Source of the DNA: Atkinsonella hypoxylon
Taxonomy: Eukaryota > Ascomycota > Sordariomycetes > Hypocreales > Clavicipitaceae
Assembly: GCA_000729835.1 (NCBI GenBank)
Contig: JFHB01000097.1
Coordinates: 1-64,000, forward strand
Direction: 5' to 3'
DNA length: 64,000 bases
In this document: positions 45,773-58,633 of the stretch, piece after piece
How the letters are laid out: each line of letters opens with the position of its first letter
How positions within the stretch are numbered: position 1 is the first letter of the stretch
Notes under the pieces: model-generated
What the model saw: only the letters and a program-made list of their open reading frames with translations
What the model was told of the DNA's origin: nothing
Database searches by the model: none
Translations under genes and position numbers: made by a program

Positions 45773-45808
45773 ACTTATTTAAATAATATTTTTATTTATA
45801 TAGAAAGT
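45773..45808 (+). pseudogene. Gypsy reverse transcriptase remnant
   Basis: One frame reads TYLNNIFIYIES, recognisable as the catalytic YLDD-ILIYS region after C-to-T/G-to-A change, with both aspartates now asparagine. Stops surround it, so no protein can be made. Confidence 0.65.
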
Positions 45809-47885
45809 TCTAGAAAAGACTATATATATAAGGTATAAAGAATCTTAAAAAAGTTATAGCTAATAGAGCTATACTTAAATCTTAAGAAATACTACTTTAC
45901 TATAACTAAAGTTAAATACCTTAGCTTTATAGTAGTAGTAAAAAAGAAAATATACTTAAATCTAAAAAAAATTATAGCTATTTAGAAGTAATAAGCTTTT
46001 ATTAAGTTATAAAGAATATAAAGCTTCTTTAAATTTATAAACTTTTACTATAACTTTATATTAAATTTCTTAAATATTATAAAGCCTTTAGTTAACTTAA
46101 TAAAGAAAGAAGTTCTATTTTAGTAAATAGAGAAATATAAAAGGTTATTTATAAGGCTTAAGGAAGCCTTTACTTTATACTTAGTTTTAGCTTAATAGAA
46201 TCTTAAGAAGAATATAGTAGTAAAGGCTAATTACTTAAAAGAGGCCCTTAGTAGCTATTTATTTTAATATAATAAAGCTAGTGTACTTTAGTCTATAGTA
46301 TACTATTTAGTAAGGTTATTTCTAGCTTAATATAACTATACTATTTATAATAAAAAGCTCTTAGCAATAATATCTTGCCTTAAAGCTTAAGCAGTAAAGT
46401 TATAAAGAGTAGTATATCTCTTTATAATCCTTATTAACTATAAGAATCTAGAATACTTTATATCTTTATAAAAGATCTTTAAGCGTTAAGCTAAGTAGAT
46501 AGAGCTTCTTTCTCTCTTTAATTACTACTTATAATACTGCTTAAAGCTATAGGTAGAGTAGCTAAATATATTATTATAATAAAAGTAGAATTAAGAGGGA
46601 GTAACGCTATAGATAGGCTAAATTCTTTAGCCTCTCTCTATTAGCTATTTTAGTACTCTTTATAGAGATAAGGAGAAGAAAGAGATTATAGAAGATATTA
46701 TAGTAAAAATAGCTAGTAAAGTAATGCTAAAAAGTTAACTAGCTAAAGCTTTATAAGTATTAGCTAGAATAATACTATTCTTAGATAAATACTTATAGAG
46801 CCTATAGAACTAAGGAGTATAGAAAAACTTAGTATACTTAATAAGGTTAAATATAGTTTAAAAGGAAAAGAGAAGGTTTCTATTAAAAGTAAAGATATAA
46901 GAATAGATTATAAACTATACCCTTAATATATAAAAGGCATTAGTTTACTAAAGCTATCTCTAAGTCCTTAAGTATAAGCTATTAACTACTATACTAATAT
47001 ATAAAATATATAAGTTGCTAATATTAAGCTACCTAGAATAAAATACTATATTTTAAGCATTAATATATAACTATTACTAAAATAGGCTGTTTTAAGATAT
47101 TACTTAATATATTTAAAACTACTACTATTACAGCAGCTAAAAGAGTAAAAGGTTATAGTAAGGCCTATTGCAACCTATTTTAGCGCTAAATAGGTATTAG
47201 TTATAGATCTCTATAGATTTTATAATAGATTTACTAGCACTAAGCTAGGCTATACTTTTTTACTTAATAGTTATTATTAATTAACTTTTAAAGTATATAT
47301 AGTTAAAAGCAATAACCTCTATAGAGATAGAGAAATATACTCTATAGTTTAAGTATTATTAGTAGTAGTTCTATAGGTTCCTAAAATAAATTATCTTTAA
47401 CTATAGTTTAAACTAGTTAAGTATATTTTAAACTACTCTTTATTGCCTTATTAGGATTAAATAATTACTATTTACTTTCTACTACCTATAAATAAACAGT
47501 AGAATAAAGAGAGTTAATTAGAAAGTATAAGTAATTCTATAGGTTATAGTTGCCTTTTTATAGTTTAACTAGCCTAAATACCTCTTTATATACTAGCTAG
47601 CTATTAACAATAGAAACTCCTTAGTAATAAGTATAAGCTTAAACTAAGTAATATATAGGTATAATATAGACCTTATCTAGAAGCTTATAGATAAAGAGAA
47701 GTCTTAAGTTTTATATAAAGAATAGGCTTTAGCGTTCCTTAAATAGCTATAAGAGAGTATAAATATTGCTTAAGCTATAATTAACTTTACCTAGTAAAAA
47801 CAATAAGAGCAGTTAAATAGAAGCTATAGGCTAGTAGAATAGTATAAAGTAGAGAACTTAGTCTAGCTAACGCTCTATTATATTA

Positions 47886-48591
47886 TATTGAAATTAATAG
47901 GGATTACAGGACTAGATAACTAAGAGGGTAGTGAAGCCTCTAGATTATCACCTGTAATTGCTCCTAGCAATTTAATCACGCAGTAGAAGCTGCAGCAGCC
48001 TAAATTAAGCTATAGTGTGTTTTACTAGTTACGTAGAAGGCAATAGATAACTTATAGTAGTATCTTTATATTAAGAGCGCTGTAACGAATAAGTAAGAGT
48101 AGAATCTTAAATCTATTCTAGTCCCTTATAGACTCTCTAACTATATTAGCGGGCTGTAGTTGCTAGAAGGGGCTTATAGGCTACTTTATAATTTCTGCAA
48201 AAAGATTTACTATATAAAAACAAAAAAATCAACTTATAGCTATATAAACGAGAAACCTATATATATAATTTAACAATTTCTACTAATAGAAAAACACCCT
48301 TATAAGCAACTCTATTTAACAATTATACTATTAAATAGCCCTAATTCTTAGCTTTTAAATAGTATACTTCTTAAATTTCTACTATTACTAGTTGTAGAGA
48401 AAAACGCTGTTAAAGCTAACTATAGGTTAGGTAACTTTGCCTTAGTTAAATCTAGATGTTTCGCATCTAGTAACAGCGATATCTCTACTAAAAATCAACG
48501 TAATATAACCAAAAAAGGGTCACGTAATAGAGCAACTAGTAGGCAACTAGTAAGCATAAAAAATAGACTACAGGGTAGCTTATTTTTAACA
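47886..48591 (-). repeat. Copia 3' LTR
   Basis: 706 bp, collinear with 55026-55731 without gaps. The flanking TATTA duplication lies immediately to the left. Confidence 0.92.
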
Positions 48592-48600
48592 CTCCCTCTA
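48592..48600 (-). other. Copia polypurine tract
   Basis: TAGAGGGAG on the minus strand directly upstream of the 3' LTR, the expected position for the plus-strand DNA primer. Confidence 0.8.
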
Positions 48601-49062
48601 GAAATGTAAGAAGTAACCAGTCCTACAAGCAACTTAGCTCCTTTAAAGGATATCTAAGCTAGAATCAACCAACGAAATACAGTACTAATAACATAACCAA
48701 TAACATAACCAATAATTTCAGTAATTCCAGTAATTCCAGATAGTTATAGTTGAATATAACTAGTTGTTGTTGTTGATTGTTTTTGTTGTTTTCGATTTTA
48801 AACTGTTTTTCGTTGCTTTTCGATTTTGCGAGTGTTTTGTTGCTTTTATAAGCTAGCTAGAAAGCTCTAGTAACTTAATGAATTGTTGATGCTTTTGAAT
48901 AGCAAGAGGCTTAGTTAGGCTGTCTGCTGGCATCTGATTCGTATCAATATAACTAACCTTAGCTATACCTTTACGAATCTTTTCCCTAATGTAATTAAAT
49001 TTCAGAAGGGTGTGCTTAGTCCTGCTATGCAACGTAGGGTTGTAAGCAGTAACTATAGCGCC

Positions 49063-49554
49063 TTAATTATCACACCTAATAGGAATAGGAGGGGTTAAAG
49101 GCAGCTTTATCTCCTTAAAAAGGCTGTAGAGCCACTCTAATTCCCTAATAGCTTTAGATAATGCATTGGATTCTGCTTCTAAGGTGGAAAGAGCAATAGT
49201 ACTAGCTTTCTTCGATTTCCAGCTAATAGGTCCACCAGCTAACTTATAAAGATAAGCATAGGTTGATTTAGAAGAGATTTTATCACCAGCAAAATCGCTA
49301 TTGCAATAACCAAGGAGAGTTTTAAGTACTTCTTTACAACTAATAGAGCTATTAGAAGCTTTAGAAGACTTATTAGACCCTATAGGGTGTGGACTAGATC
49401 GCTTATAAACGATGGCAAAGCTTCTAGTACCACCTAAGTACCGTAAGAGGTGCTTAGAGGCGTTCAGGTGCTCTATATAGGGCTTGGCTAGGAAGGTTGA
49501 TAGCCACTGAACGGAAAAAGCAATATTAGCCCTAGTTAGCAACATAAGGTACAT
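49063..49554 (-). pseudogene. Copia RNase H domain fragment
   Basis: 163-codon open fragment at the 3' end of pol. It carries the copia-type RNase H signature: GYCNSDFAGD (where GYCDSDWAGD is usual), then SKSTYAYLYKLAGGPISWKS and TIALSTLEAESNALSKAIRE. The Asp-to-Asn change fits RIP. Stops lie upstream, so the fragment is not a functional gene. Confidence 0.9.
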
Positions 49555-49860
49555 TATAGTGCCTATTATGCTCTAATAAAGCTTATAATCGGATTTTAAG
49601 AGAGGTTTTGTAACTAGTTGCTTTAGGATTCCTGGCTGTATAGGGATAGAAGCTGGCTTAGCATCTAGCATATTGAATCTTTCTAGGGCTTCAAGGATGT
49701 ATTAAGATTAGTGGATTTTAATAGACCTTTTAGACCTATTATAGGTGATTTAAACGCCTAGAAAGAATTCTGCTGGTCCTCTATCTTCTATTGGATAAGC
49801 TTTATGTAATAGCTTCTTTAGCTTGTTAATATAGCTTAAATTAGGCCCAATAAGAAGACA

Positions 49861-49872
49861 GTTATCTACATA
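49861..49872 (-). pseudogene. Mutated copia reverse-transcriptase catalytic motif
   Basis: Minus-strand codons TAT GTA GAT AAC read YVDN within ATYVDNCLLIG. Copia enzymes normally have YVDD here; the second aspartate has become asparagine through a G-to-A change. Frame-breaking stops flank the segment (about 49.6-50.4 kb). Confidence 0.8.
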
Positions 49873-50394
49873 AGTTGCAATATACGTAGATGTAGCTGGG
49901 TTGAAGAAAACGGCTGGGTTCGATATAAGGGGTTTAAATCCGTGCTTTTAAAGTAATTCTAAAAGAATTTGCTGCTATTCTCTAGGGCTTTGCTTTAACC
50001 TATAGAGTGATTTTTCTAGCTTAATTACTTGCCTTTTAGAGGGCTTATAATTGCAGCTTTTTAGTAGCTTAGCTACTGATAGCGTTGCTTCTGCAAATTC
50101 AACGAATCTATCTAGGATTTCTATATAAATAGCTTCCTTTAACTTACTATTTAAAAACGCCCCTATAAAGTCGATTTGCTTAACTTCCCAGTTATTAAAA
50201 GCTGCAAGAGCTAATAATATACGCCAGCTAGAAGGAATACTAGTTGCAGCAAAGGTCTCTAGATAGTCTTAACCTTCTATTTGCATAAATCCCTTAGCAA
50301 CAAGGCGGGCCTTATATTTTATAGGATTATTTTCTTTATCCTTTTTAAGCCTGTAAACAAGCCTATTCTTTAGAACTCTTCGGCCCTTAGGTAC

Positions 50395-50856
50395 TTAGTC
50401 TTTCCCTATAAATTTAAAGGTTCCAGCAGCTAATAGCTGCCTAAATTCGCTATAGGTAGCTTCTATCCAATGCTGCTTAGCAGAGCTTTTTAGGGCTTGC
50501 TTCCACGTATTAGGAACTTCATCCTTGCTATTAGAAATAGCTGCTTTAGTCCTAGCCTTAAAGCATAAATCCTTAATAAAGGAAAATATGTCTCCGTCTA
50601 GATCCATAGCATCAGCATCAACAGGTTCAGCTTCAGCTTCTATAGTAGCTTCTATAGGTGCTTCTGTAGAAGGAGCTTCTATAGATATAGGGGCTTTAGA
50701 GGCCTCTACAGCTTCTATAGGGTTGCTTGGTAGAAGAGCTTGATTTTCTACAGGTTCTAGTGGATGATTCGGCACATCCAGATGACTAGGATAAGGATAC
50801 TTAGGGGTATAATTATCCACTAATTCATCGATTTCTCCCTCTAAAGGATTATCCAC
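50395..50856 (-). pseudogene. Copia pol fragment at the integrase-to-RT junction
   Basis: 153-codon fragment: an acidic linker rich in Glu, Ala and Pro followed by KQALKSSAKQHWIEATYSEF, which matches the start of the copia reverse transcriptase domain (the W..A...E pattern). It is bounded by stops. Confidence 0.75.
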
Positions 50857-52086
50857 TATAGAACCAATAGGAACCTTAGGGATGCCCTAAGAAATAGGGC
50901 CTATTCCTTCTATAATTTTAACGAAGCTAGTCTTAATAATAGCTTGTTTAGAGGGGATGTATATTAGATATACATTAGAACCTAGCGTAGCTAAAAGTCT
51001 ACCAGGAATAGTTCTTTTAGCTAGCTTCTGCAACCTAGATCGTTGTTCTAATAGGATTAGAACTTCACAATAGGAGCCTACAGCTCTAATTTTGGAAAAA
51101 TTAGGCTTATAGGTCTTAGAAGGCTCTAAATCAGCTAGAAATAGCTATTTAGGACTAAGTGGCTTAGTACTATTAGCAGTAGTATTAACTAAGTCCACTA
51201 TAGCAGGAAGGATGTAAGACTAAAGATATAGAGGTAATTGTGACCACTATAGGGTAGCACGCAATTGGTCTAGAAGAACCCTTATAGCTCTCTCTATTAG
51301 CCTATTCTGTTTGTAAATATAGAGGCAAGAGGTGCTAAAGCAAATACCCTTAGAAGCTAGCTAAGCTTGCAACCTAGTATTAATTTCTGTACTACTATTA
51401 AAATAAAGGTGTTTAGGGTAACAGTTATACTAGTTCTTTAATTCCTTAAAGAAGCCTTTAATACAGCTATAGAGAGTAGAACTCTCTTTATTAGCTAGAT
51501 TAAAAGACTACTTATACCGCGATTTTCTATTAATAAGAAAAAGAACTAGAGGCCTTTTATTATAAGGTATAGGCTCTATTTTAACGGTATCTCCCTCTAT
51601 TATATCTAAACATCTAGGGGGGTTAGGAATAGCATACTTGCTAGGTCTTCTTACAGCTTTAGCTTAATTGCAAGCTAGGCAGTTAAAATCCTTATCCTTA
51701 ATTTTCGAAAAATTAGGGATTCCTTTAGTTATAGAAGCAGTCTTCTTTAATAAAGGGAGTCCTATATGCCTTAATCTAACGTGCCAAGTAGCAGCTAATT
51801 CTAGTAGCTTCTTATAAGAAGCAGAAGTAGGAGAATTACTACTAGAATTATCATTAGAGCTAGATTCCTGTTGCTCCCTATTATGCTAGATCTCTTGAGA
51901 ACTACAGGCCTCGTTTAAGGGATCTAGACGGCCATTTCCTCCAATATCCAGTAACTTAGGACTTAGACCTTCTAAATCCCTATTATTAGAAGAAATCTAA
52001 CTAGGAGCCCGTTTAGGAACTAGGGCTAATGGCTCTATAGCATCGTTATCGGTATTATCTTCTTCAAAATTAGATAATTCCTTAAT

Positions 52087-53058
52087 TCAGGTATATTCCT
52101 TAGGATTAAAGCTGGGCTGTCGAGGGATTTGCACCTCTATAGGATAACTAGTATTATAACCGCCGTTATACCTACTAAATCCTATATAAGAGAGATTAGC
52201 GTGGTTACTACAGACTCTAGGGGTCTCTTGCCCCTTAAGTTGTAAGAAAAAACCATGCTTTTTGGGAACTAGAAGCCTACAGCAGCTTCTATCAGCTAGA
52301 AATAGCTGATTTCGTAAGAGAGTGCCCCCTGTTAAATAGTGCTTTAGACCACTAATTAGGTTGGTATCTAAACCTAGGCAATACAGGGCATCCTTTAGAG
52401 CTAAAGGCCTGTATTTAGCTGGATTTGTGCTAACTAACACCTGAAATACAGCAGTTCCCTGTCCTTTTAGGTAGATAGAACCTCCTCCAGTAGCAATAGG
52501 CGCGGTTTTACCCTTTTTAATAGGCTTAAAGGTCCTAAAAAATGCCTTATTGTTAACTATATAACAGGTAGAACCTGTATCATATAGTAAGGAGTTCTTA
52601 ATTATTCTATTGGAGTAATTAAAAGAAGGGGTATTATTATTACTAGTAGTACTAGTATCACTAGTAGTAGATTCGGTATCTGAATCGTCAGAATCACTAC
52701 TACTAGAACTGCTAGAATCATCAGATTCTATAGTATTCTGGTTGCTAGTAGCTAGGTTATAACTACCTATAGCAAAAGCAGCTTCTCCCTCTTTGTTCCT
52801 AGTGTTCTTTTTGCTACTTTTACGGCCTTTCCACTTCTTCTTATTCTTAGAGGCTTTGTTATCTTTAGAGGCATTAGAATCGTTAGAATTAGAATCGGAA
52901 TTCTTCTTCTGGTTGGGAGGATTCTTTCCTTGGTTAGCTTTATTACTATTGGAACCATTAGAGTTAGAAGCCTTATAACTAAGAGCCTTAGATATAGAGG
53001 AGCTTTTATCTCTTTGTTCTTCTAGTAAGTCAGCTATTAGGAACTGTAAATTTAGCAT
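52087..53058 (-). pseudogene. Copia gag end and aspartic protease fragment
   Basis: 323-codon fragment. The first part is low-complexity (Ser, Asn, Lys and Asp runs). It is followed by the retroviral-type protease core SLLYDTGSTCYIVNN, with the catalytic DTG. The sequence then runs into GPPrb-like linker and pre-integrase sequence before a stop. No CCHC zinc knuckle is obvious. Confidence 0.85.
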
Positions 53059-53499
53059 ATTTACAGAAAGACCTTAGGCTCTAGCAGCTCTAATAGAATA
53101 TCGCTGCCTTTCAGCCCACGTAGGGAAGGTCTTCTTTAAAGCATCAATATAATGATTTACCTAGTCGATTGGATTGATAGCTACACTACAGAGCTGTAAT
53201 CTAGCTAGTAAATTATTAAAATCAGCGTTAAAGGCCTCTAAAGATCCCTTAAAGTTCAAAAACGATAAGTTGTAATAGCTAGCGTATAGCGTACTACGCT
53301 GTATTTCAGCACTCTGCGAATATTGCCTAACTAGAACGTTATAGGCATCTACAGGGGACTTATGCTAACTAATAGCTGCTTGAGGTCCAGGTTGGCAACT
53401 ATCCCTAATAATCATAAGGATTATAGCCTATTCTAAATCTATAAGAGTACTAGCAGCACTAGGATTATTAATGAATTAAGGGAATCCTAGGGCCCTAAA

Positions 53500-54117
53500 T
53501 TAAATAGTAAGAGCTTGCTTCCACTGATCAAAATTTTCAGGGCCTTTTAGCTTAGCAGCCTCTAGAATAGAGTGGACCTTCTTATTTAGCTCTTTAATAG
53601 TGCCTTCATTAAATGCAGGCAGAAAAGGAGTACTATTAGAAGAGCTAGAAGGTTCAGGGGCCTTAAAGGAGACTTTAGAAGTTCCTTTAGTAGCAGGATC
53701 TTCCTTAGGAGACCCTAGATTAAGATTACCTATAGATGTAATTATAGTATCTAATTTACTTAGTAAATCAGCTATATTACTTTCATTTTGGCTTTGTTTA
53801 GCTTGGCTATACCTAATGAATCTATCTAGGGTATCTTGCTGCCTATTCATTTGCTCTTGCAAATCAGCTTGCGTAGAGTGAACTTGCAGCACTCTATCAG
53901 AAGCTTGCCTAGCTTCGTTTAGAGCCTTCTCAGCTGTATTATCTTCTTCATTAGAGGAGGATTCTACTAGCTGAGGGGGGGATCTAGCTGGTCCAGGGAA
54001 GCTAGCAGCAGGCGTAGAACCTGTAGCTGTAGCTGTAGCTGGATTAGCTGTAACTGGAGTGCTAGAGCCACTACCCCTTTTAGGGCTTGTGCTCTTGCCT
54101 TTGCCTTTTGGTGCCAT
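53500..54117 (-). pseudogene. Copia gag N-terminal fragment
   Basis: 205-codon fragment starting MAPKGKGKSTSPKRGS, with a predicted coiled-coil stretch (QADLQEQMNRQQDTLDRF), then LKGPENFDQWKQALTI, the usual start of the copia gag domain (ENFxxWK). A stop follows immediately, separating it from the next fragment. Confidence 0.85.
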
Positions 54118-55011
54118 TTTAAGGGTTTAAGTAGCTTATAACGCTCTTTATAGCTAGTTATAGCCTAATTACAGTGGAAATAGTAGTAAATAACAGGTAT
54201 TAACCTCTACTAGATATCAATAGATTGCTCTATTATAGGCTTGGAAGTGCCCTATATCTTCAGAAATTATCCTGAGATTTTTCTCCAATTTCTTTCGTAA
54301 CAGGTATAACGGGCTCTAAAGGCTGCGTTGTAGCGCAATCTATACGTGCATACAATTTGTATGGTGTACCAGATTGACAAGCGGTTGCGCGGGGCACTAT
54401 GCACAGGTTCTAGCTATTTTTAGCCAAAAAATTCTGGAGAATCTTCTCCAATTAGGTTCCAGGAACCTAGGCACAGCAAAATTACGGGTATCCAGCCGAT
54501 TCCCACTTCAAAATCCCAACAGGTGGGAATACCACACAAAATGATTCTGCGACCGAAAACACAAGAATATCCAACGTAGGGCGCGACAAGAGGTGCACGT
54601 TATACAGGATAACAGCACAACAACGAGCGATGCAGTGCAGCGCTGGGCTTATTTCTCGATGGAAATAATTGATAGGCAGTGCCTAATAAAAAATTCGCAG
54701 TGCGAATAAGATGTGTGCGTGTGTGTATATAAGGATGTTGCGCGACGATAGAACTAGCTATTGGGAATAGCTTCGAAAGTGTGTGTGTGCACTAGGTGCA
54801 CAGGGTGGGCAGAATAAAAACACCAGTATGGTGGCTAGCGATGTGTGTGCAGCAGGTATTAGAAGCTTCAGAAGCTACTAATAGTGGGAGCCTTCTTCTC
54901 TCCCAGTACAGCTGTAATAGCTGCTAGCGCAGGTCTCAGTATAGCTTTCAGCGGACAGTACAGTACACAGATAGTAGATATCAGCGGGCTAACAGCTTGA
55001 AGATAGGTCTT

Positions 55012-55025
55012 CCGGGCTCATAACC
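55012..55025 (-). other. Copia primer-binding site matching initiator tRNA-Met anticodon arm
   Basis: Minus strand GGTTATGAGCCCGG directly follows the 5' LTR. Its complement CCGGGCTCATAACC contains GGGCTCATAACC, the near-universal anticodon stem-loop of eukaryotic initiator tRNA-Met (anticodon CAT). Drosophila copia is known to prime from a half-tRNA-iMet at the same place. Confidence 0.8.
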
Positions 55026-55731
55026 TATTGAAATTAATAGGGATTACAGGACTAGATAACTAAGAGGGTAGTGAAGCCTCTAGATTATCACTTGTAATTG
55101 CTCCTAGCAATTTAATCACGCAGTAGAAGCTGCAGCGGCCTAAATCAAGCTATAGTGTGTTTTACTAGTTACGTAGAAGGCAATAGATAACTTATAGTAG
55201 TATCTTTATATTGAGAGCGCTGTAACGAACAAGTAAGGGTAGAATCTTAAATCTATTCTAGTCCCTTATAGACTCTTTAACTATATTAGCGGGCTGTAGT
55301 CGCTAGAAGGGGCTTATAAGCTACTTTATAATTTCTGCAAAAAGATTTACTATATAAAAACAAAAAAATCGACTTACGGCTATATAAATAAGAAACCTAC
55401 GTGCACAATTTAACAATTTCTACTAATAGGAAAACACCCTTATAAGCAACTCTATCTAACAATTATACTATTAAATAGCCCTAATTCTTAGCTTTTAAAT
55501 AGTATACTTCTTGAATTTCTACTATTACTAGTTATAGAGAAAAACGCTGTTAAAGCTAACTATAGGTTAGGCAACTTTGCCTTAGTTAAATCCAGATGTT
55601 TTGCATCTAGTAATAGCGATATCTCTACTAAAAATTAACGTAACATAACCAAAAAAGAGTCACGTAATAGAGCAACTAGTAGGCAACTAGTAAGCATAAA
55701 AAATAGACTACAGGGTAGCTTATTTTTAACA
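55026..55731 (-). repeat. Copia 5' LTR
   Basis: 706 bp, same length as the 3' copy. TATTA target duplication follows at 55732-55736. Confidence 0.92.
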
Positions 55732-58633
55732 TATTAAAATAAACTACTTAAGTTAGAAACTTAATTAAGTTATAGTAAAGTATATAGTTATAAATATACT
55801 AATATCTTTAACTATAAAATTAGATATTTTACTAGAAATTTACTTAGTCTTTTATATTAACTTTATTAAGTAAGCAGCAATAAACCTCTTACCTTTTTAG
55901 TAGTTAGTAGACTTAAGACTTAGTCTTAAGCTAACTATAATAAATACTAACTTATTCCTTAAAGAATATAGAGTAAAGGAGATTCTAGCTGCTAAAAATG
56001 CTTTAGGCTAAAAGAGATACTATTAAGTGCTTATTAAGTAGGTAAAATTTATTTAGCCTATATAGAAACTACTAAAAAACTTTCTTAATATAGAGGCACT
56101 AGATTAATTTAAGTTATAGTAAAAGAACACTTAATTTAATAATAGGCTTAGTAAAGGTATAGTAAAATTTTATATAGACTTTAATAATAACTTAATTATT
56201 CTTAACTAAAAATAAAAGAAAATAAACTCTTCTTTATAGAGGCCTATATAATTACTATAAAAAAAAAAAAAAAAAGATAAAAGAAATTCCTTAATAAGTA
56301 GTAAAGAGGTATTAGTGCTTATAGTGTAAAGGTATAACTACCTAAAAGGCACTTTACTGCTCTTTAAGTAGTTGCAAAATAGAAGCTAAAGGAGCTATAT
56401 AGTGTCCCTAAAGTAGCGTAAAAGCTAGAGCTAGAATAGTAGCGCTAGCAGAAGGTATAAGAGCTAGAGTAGGTAAAAATATAACTAATGCTCTAGATTA
56501 AGGCCCTACTTTAGTAAGTATAGGTAAAAACACAATATCTTTAATAGCTTAGTGCTTTAGGTATAAAGGTATAGTCTTTAGAGAGAGAAGATAGAGAGAG
56601 AGAAAGTAGAGAGAGTAGTAAGCTAGGTTAGGGTTATACACTCTAGAAATATAAATAGTAGTTAGCGCTATAAGTAGTTTAAGCTTTTAAGCTCTACTTA
56701 AAGGTAGATATATTTTTAGTATATTACTTTAAGGTTATTCTATAAGGGTAAAGGAACAATATATAGCAGTAAAGAAGCTTTATATAGTAGTAAAGAGGCA
56801 GTAGTAGTAGAGGTTAGTAGTATATAATAAGGTATAAGTATAGGTAGAAGTAATAATAAAGGTATAGTAATAGTAGTAGTATTAATAGGTATAAAGAGCA
56901 ATAAGAAGTTATTGTTAATATCTATAGAGATATACTTATACTTATTAGAGTTAAACTTATTATTCTTTAGAACAATAAAGGCTATAGTGCTTTTATAGAT
57001 TACAAAAGAAGAGAAAGTAAGTATAGAAAAGCTATTAGCTTAAGTTATATAATAAAGAGAAAAAGAGAGTATAACTTTCTTTTCTATATAATTAACAGTA
57101 AGTATATCCTTAAGTATAGTATTATAGTAGTTATATATATTTAAGAACTTATAGATAAAGATAGTTTAATAAGTAAATTAGCTAAAGTAAAAGAGAATTA
57201 ATATAGACTTAACTATAAAACCTTAGTTAATAAGTTTCTATATTTTAGTAAAGTAATACTATAGATAAAAATGCTTAGTAAAAAGGCTTAAGTTCTATAT
57301 ATAGCCTTTATACCTCTATATATATAGTTAGTATTCTCTCCTTTAGCTAAAGCAGCAGTTATATAAGCTCTTCTTATAAAGGTTGTTGCAATATAGTATA
57401 TAAATATCTTTAAGGATATTACTGTTAAATAGCTCTAAATTGTTTAAGTCCCTTTATATAAAGAAACTATAAATATAGTAGTAATAAAGAACTATTAGCG
57501 CTATAGAAGTAGAAGTAGTAAAGGCATTAGCGCTAGTAATATAGCTATTAAAGTTCTAAATATATTCTAGGTTAATAAAGAAATAAGCTATATATAAATA
57601 AAAAAGCAGTATACTTTAGGCTAATAGAATAATATTTTATAGTTTTAATTAGCTAACTACTTATAGTTAAATAAATTCTATTTAGTTACAATAAAAGAGA
57701 GCTCTTTTATATTAAAAGAAGCAGTAGTAGCTATATAGTATAAAAAAGGAATTTTAAGAAATAATAATAAAACTATTTAGTTATAATATAGAGGTAAAAT
57801 AAAATATAAAGGAGAAAGAAAAAGATAAAAAAGAGAGAAAAGGAATTATTTATTTTTATATTAAAAATAGCTAAAGGCTAACTACTAGTTTATTATATAC
57901 TAAAGGGATAAGAATAATAATAACTATTTACACTTTACTAGCTATTAGTTTATTATACACTAAGAGAATAATACTAATAATAAATATTTACGCTCTATAC
58001 TCTAAATAATACTCTTTATATATAAATAGATTATATATAACTAATAACTATTTATAATAGCAATAGAAATAAAAGAGAAAAAGTACCTCTTAGTTAATAA
58101 AAGGGATTATTATATAATAATTGCTTTAAACATAAAGAGACCTAAGAATATAGGCAGTTTATACACTAGTAATACTAGCATTATAGCTAGCGCTTATATA
58201 TTAGTTAGATAATTAATAGTTATATATAAAGGCTTATAAGGTAAAGAGAGGTAAAGAGTTAATAAACCCTAAAAGAGTATAATTAAGTAAAGAAGTATAA
58301 TTAAACTATTATAGTGTAACTAATAGGTTAATTAGTAGAGCAATAAACAGCTATTACTAAGGTGCTATAAGTAATTAAAGAGAAAGGAGGTAGAGTAAAT
58401 ATCTATTTATATATTAGCTCTATAACACTATATAAAGTATAAATAGTGCATTAATATAGCAATAGAATAGCTAGAGTAAAGTGCTTAGGCATAAATATTA
58501 TACTCTTTACTTTTTATAGGTAAATAATAGAGAAAATATAAAGAGAGAGTAAATAAGGAATTAGCTATAATTTATAGTACTTACTAAAGATAATAAAGGG
58601 ATTATTATAGAGGCTAGAAGGAGAAAAAGAGTA

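Larger units (their letters stand above)
47886..55731 (-). mobile_element. Ty1/copia LTR retrotransposon nested in the gypsy element
   Basis: 706-bp LTRs at 55026-55731 (5', minus strand) and 47886-48591 (3'), with 5-bp duplication TATTA at 47881-47885 and 55732-55736. On the minus strand the LTR begins TGTTAAAAATAAGC and ends ATTTCAATA. The primer-binding site GGTTATGAGCCCGG abuts the 5' LTR, and the polypurine tract TAGAGGGAG abuts the 3' LTR. Gag, protease, reverse-transcriptase and RNase H remnants occur in that order on the minus strand, broken by stops. About 0.9 kb of leader separates the primer site from gag. The two LTRs differ at about 30 positions by my hand alignment, all transitions and no indels, so RIP was mild compared with the host gypsy element. 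Confidence 0.93.

Noticed and set aside
43347..58633. CRISPR-like or tandem-array structure in the AT-rich DNA
   Set aside because: The apparent repetitiveness of TATAG/CTTAA words comes from RIP reducing sequence complexity; no regular spacer-repeat pattern is present.
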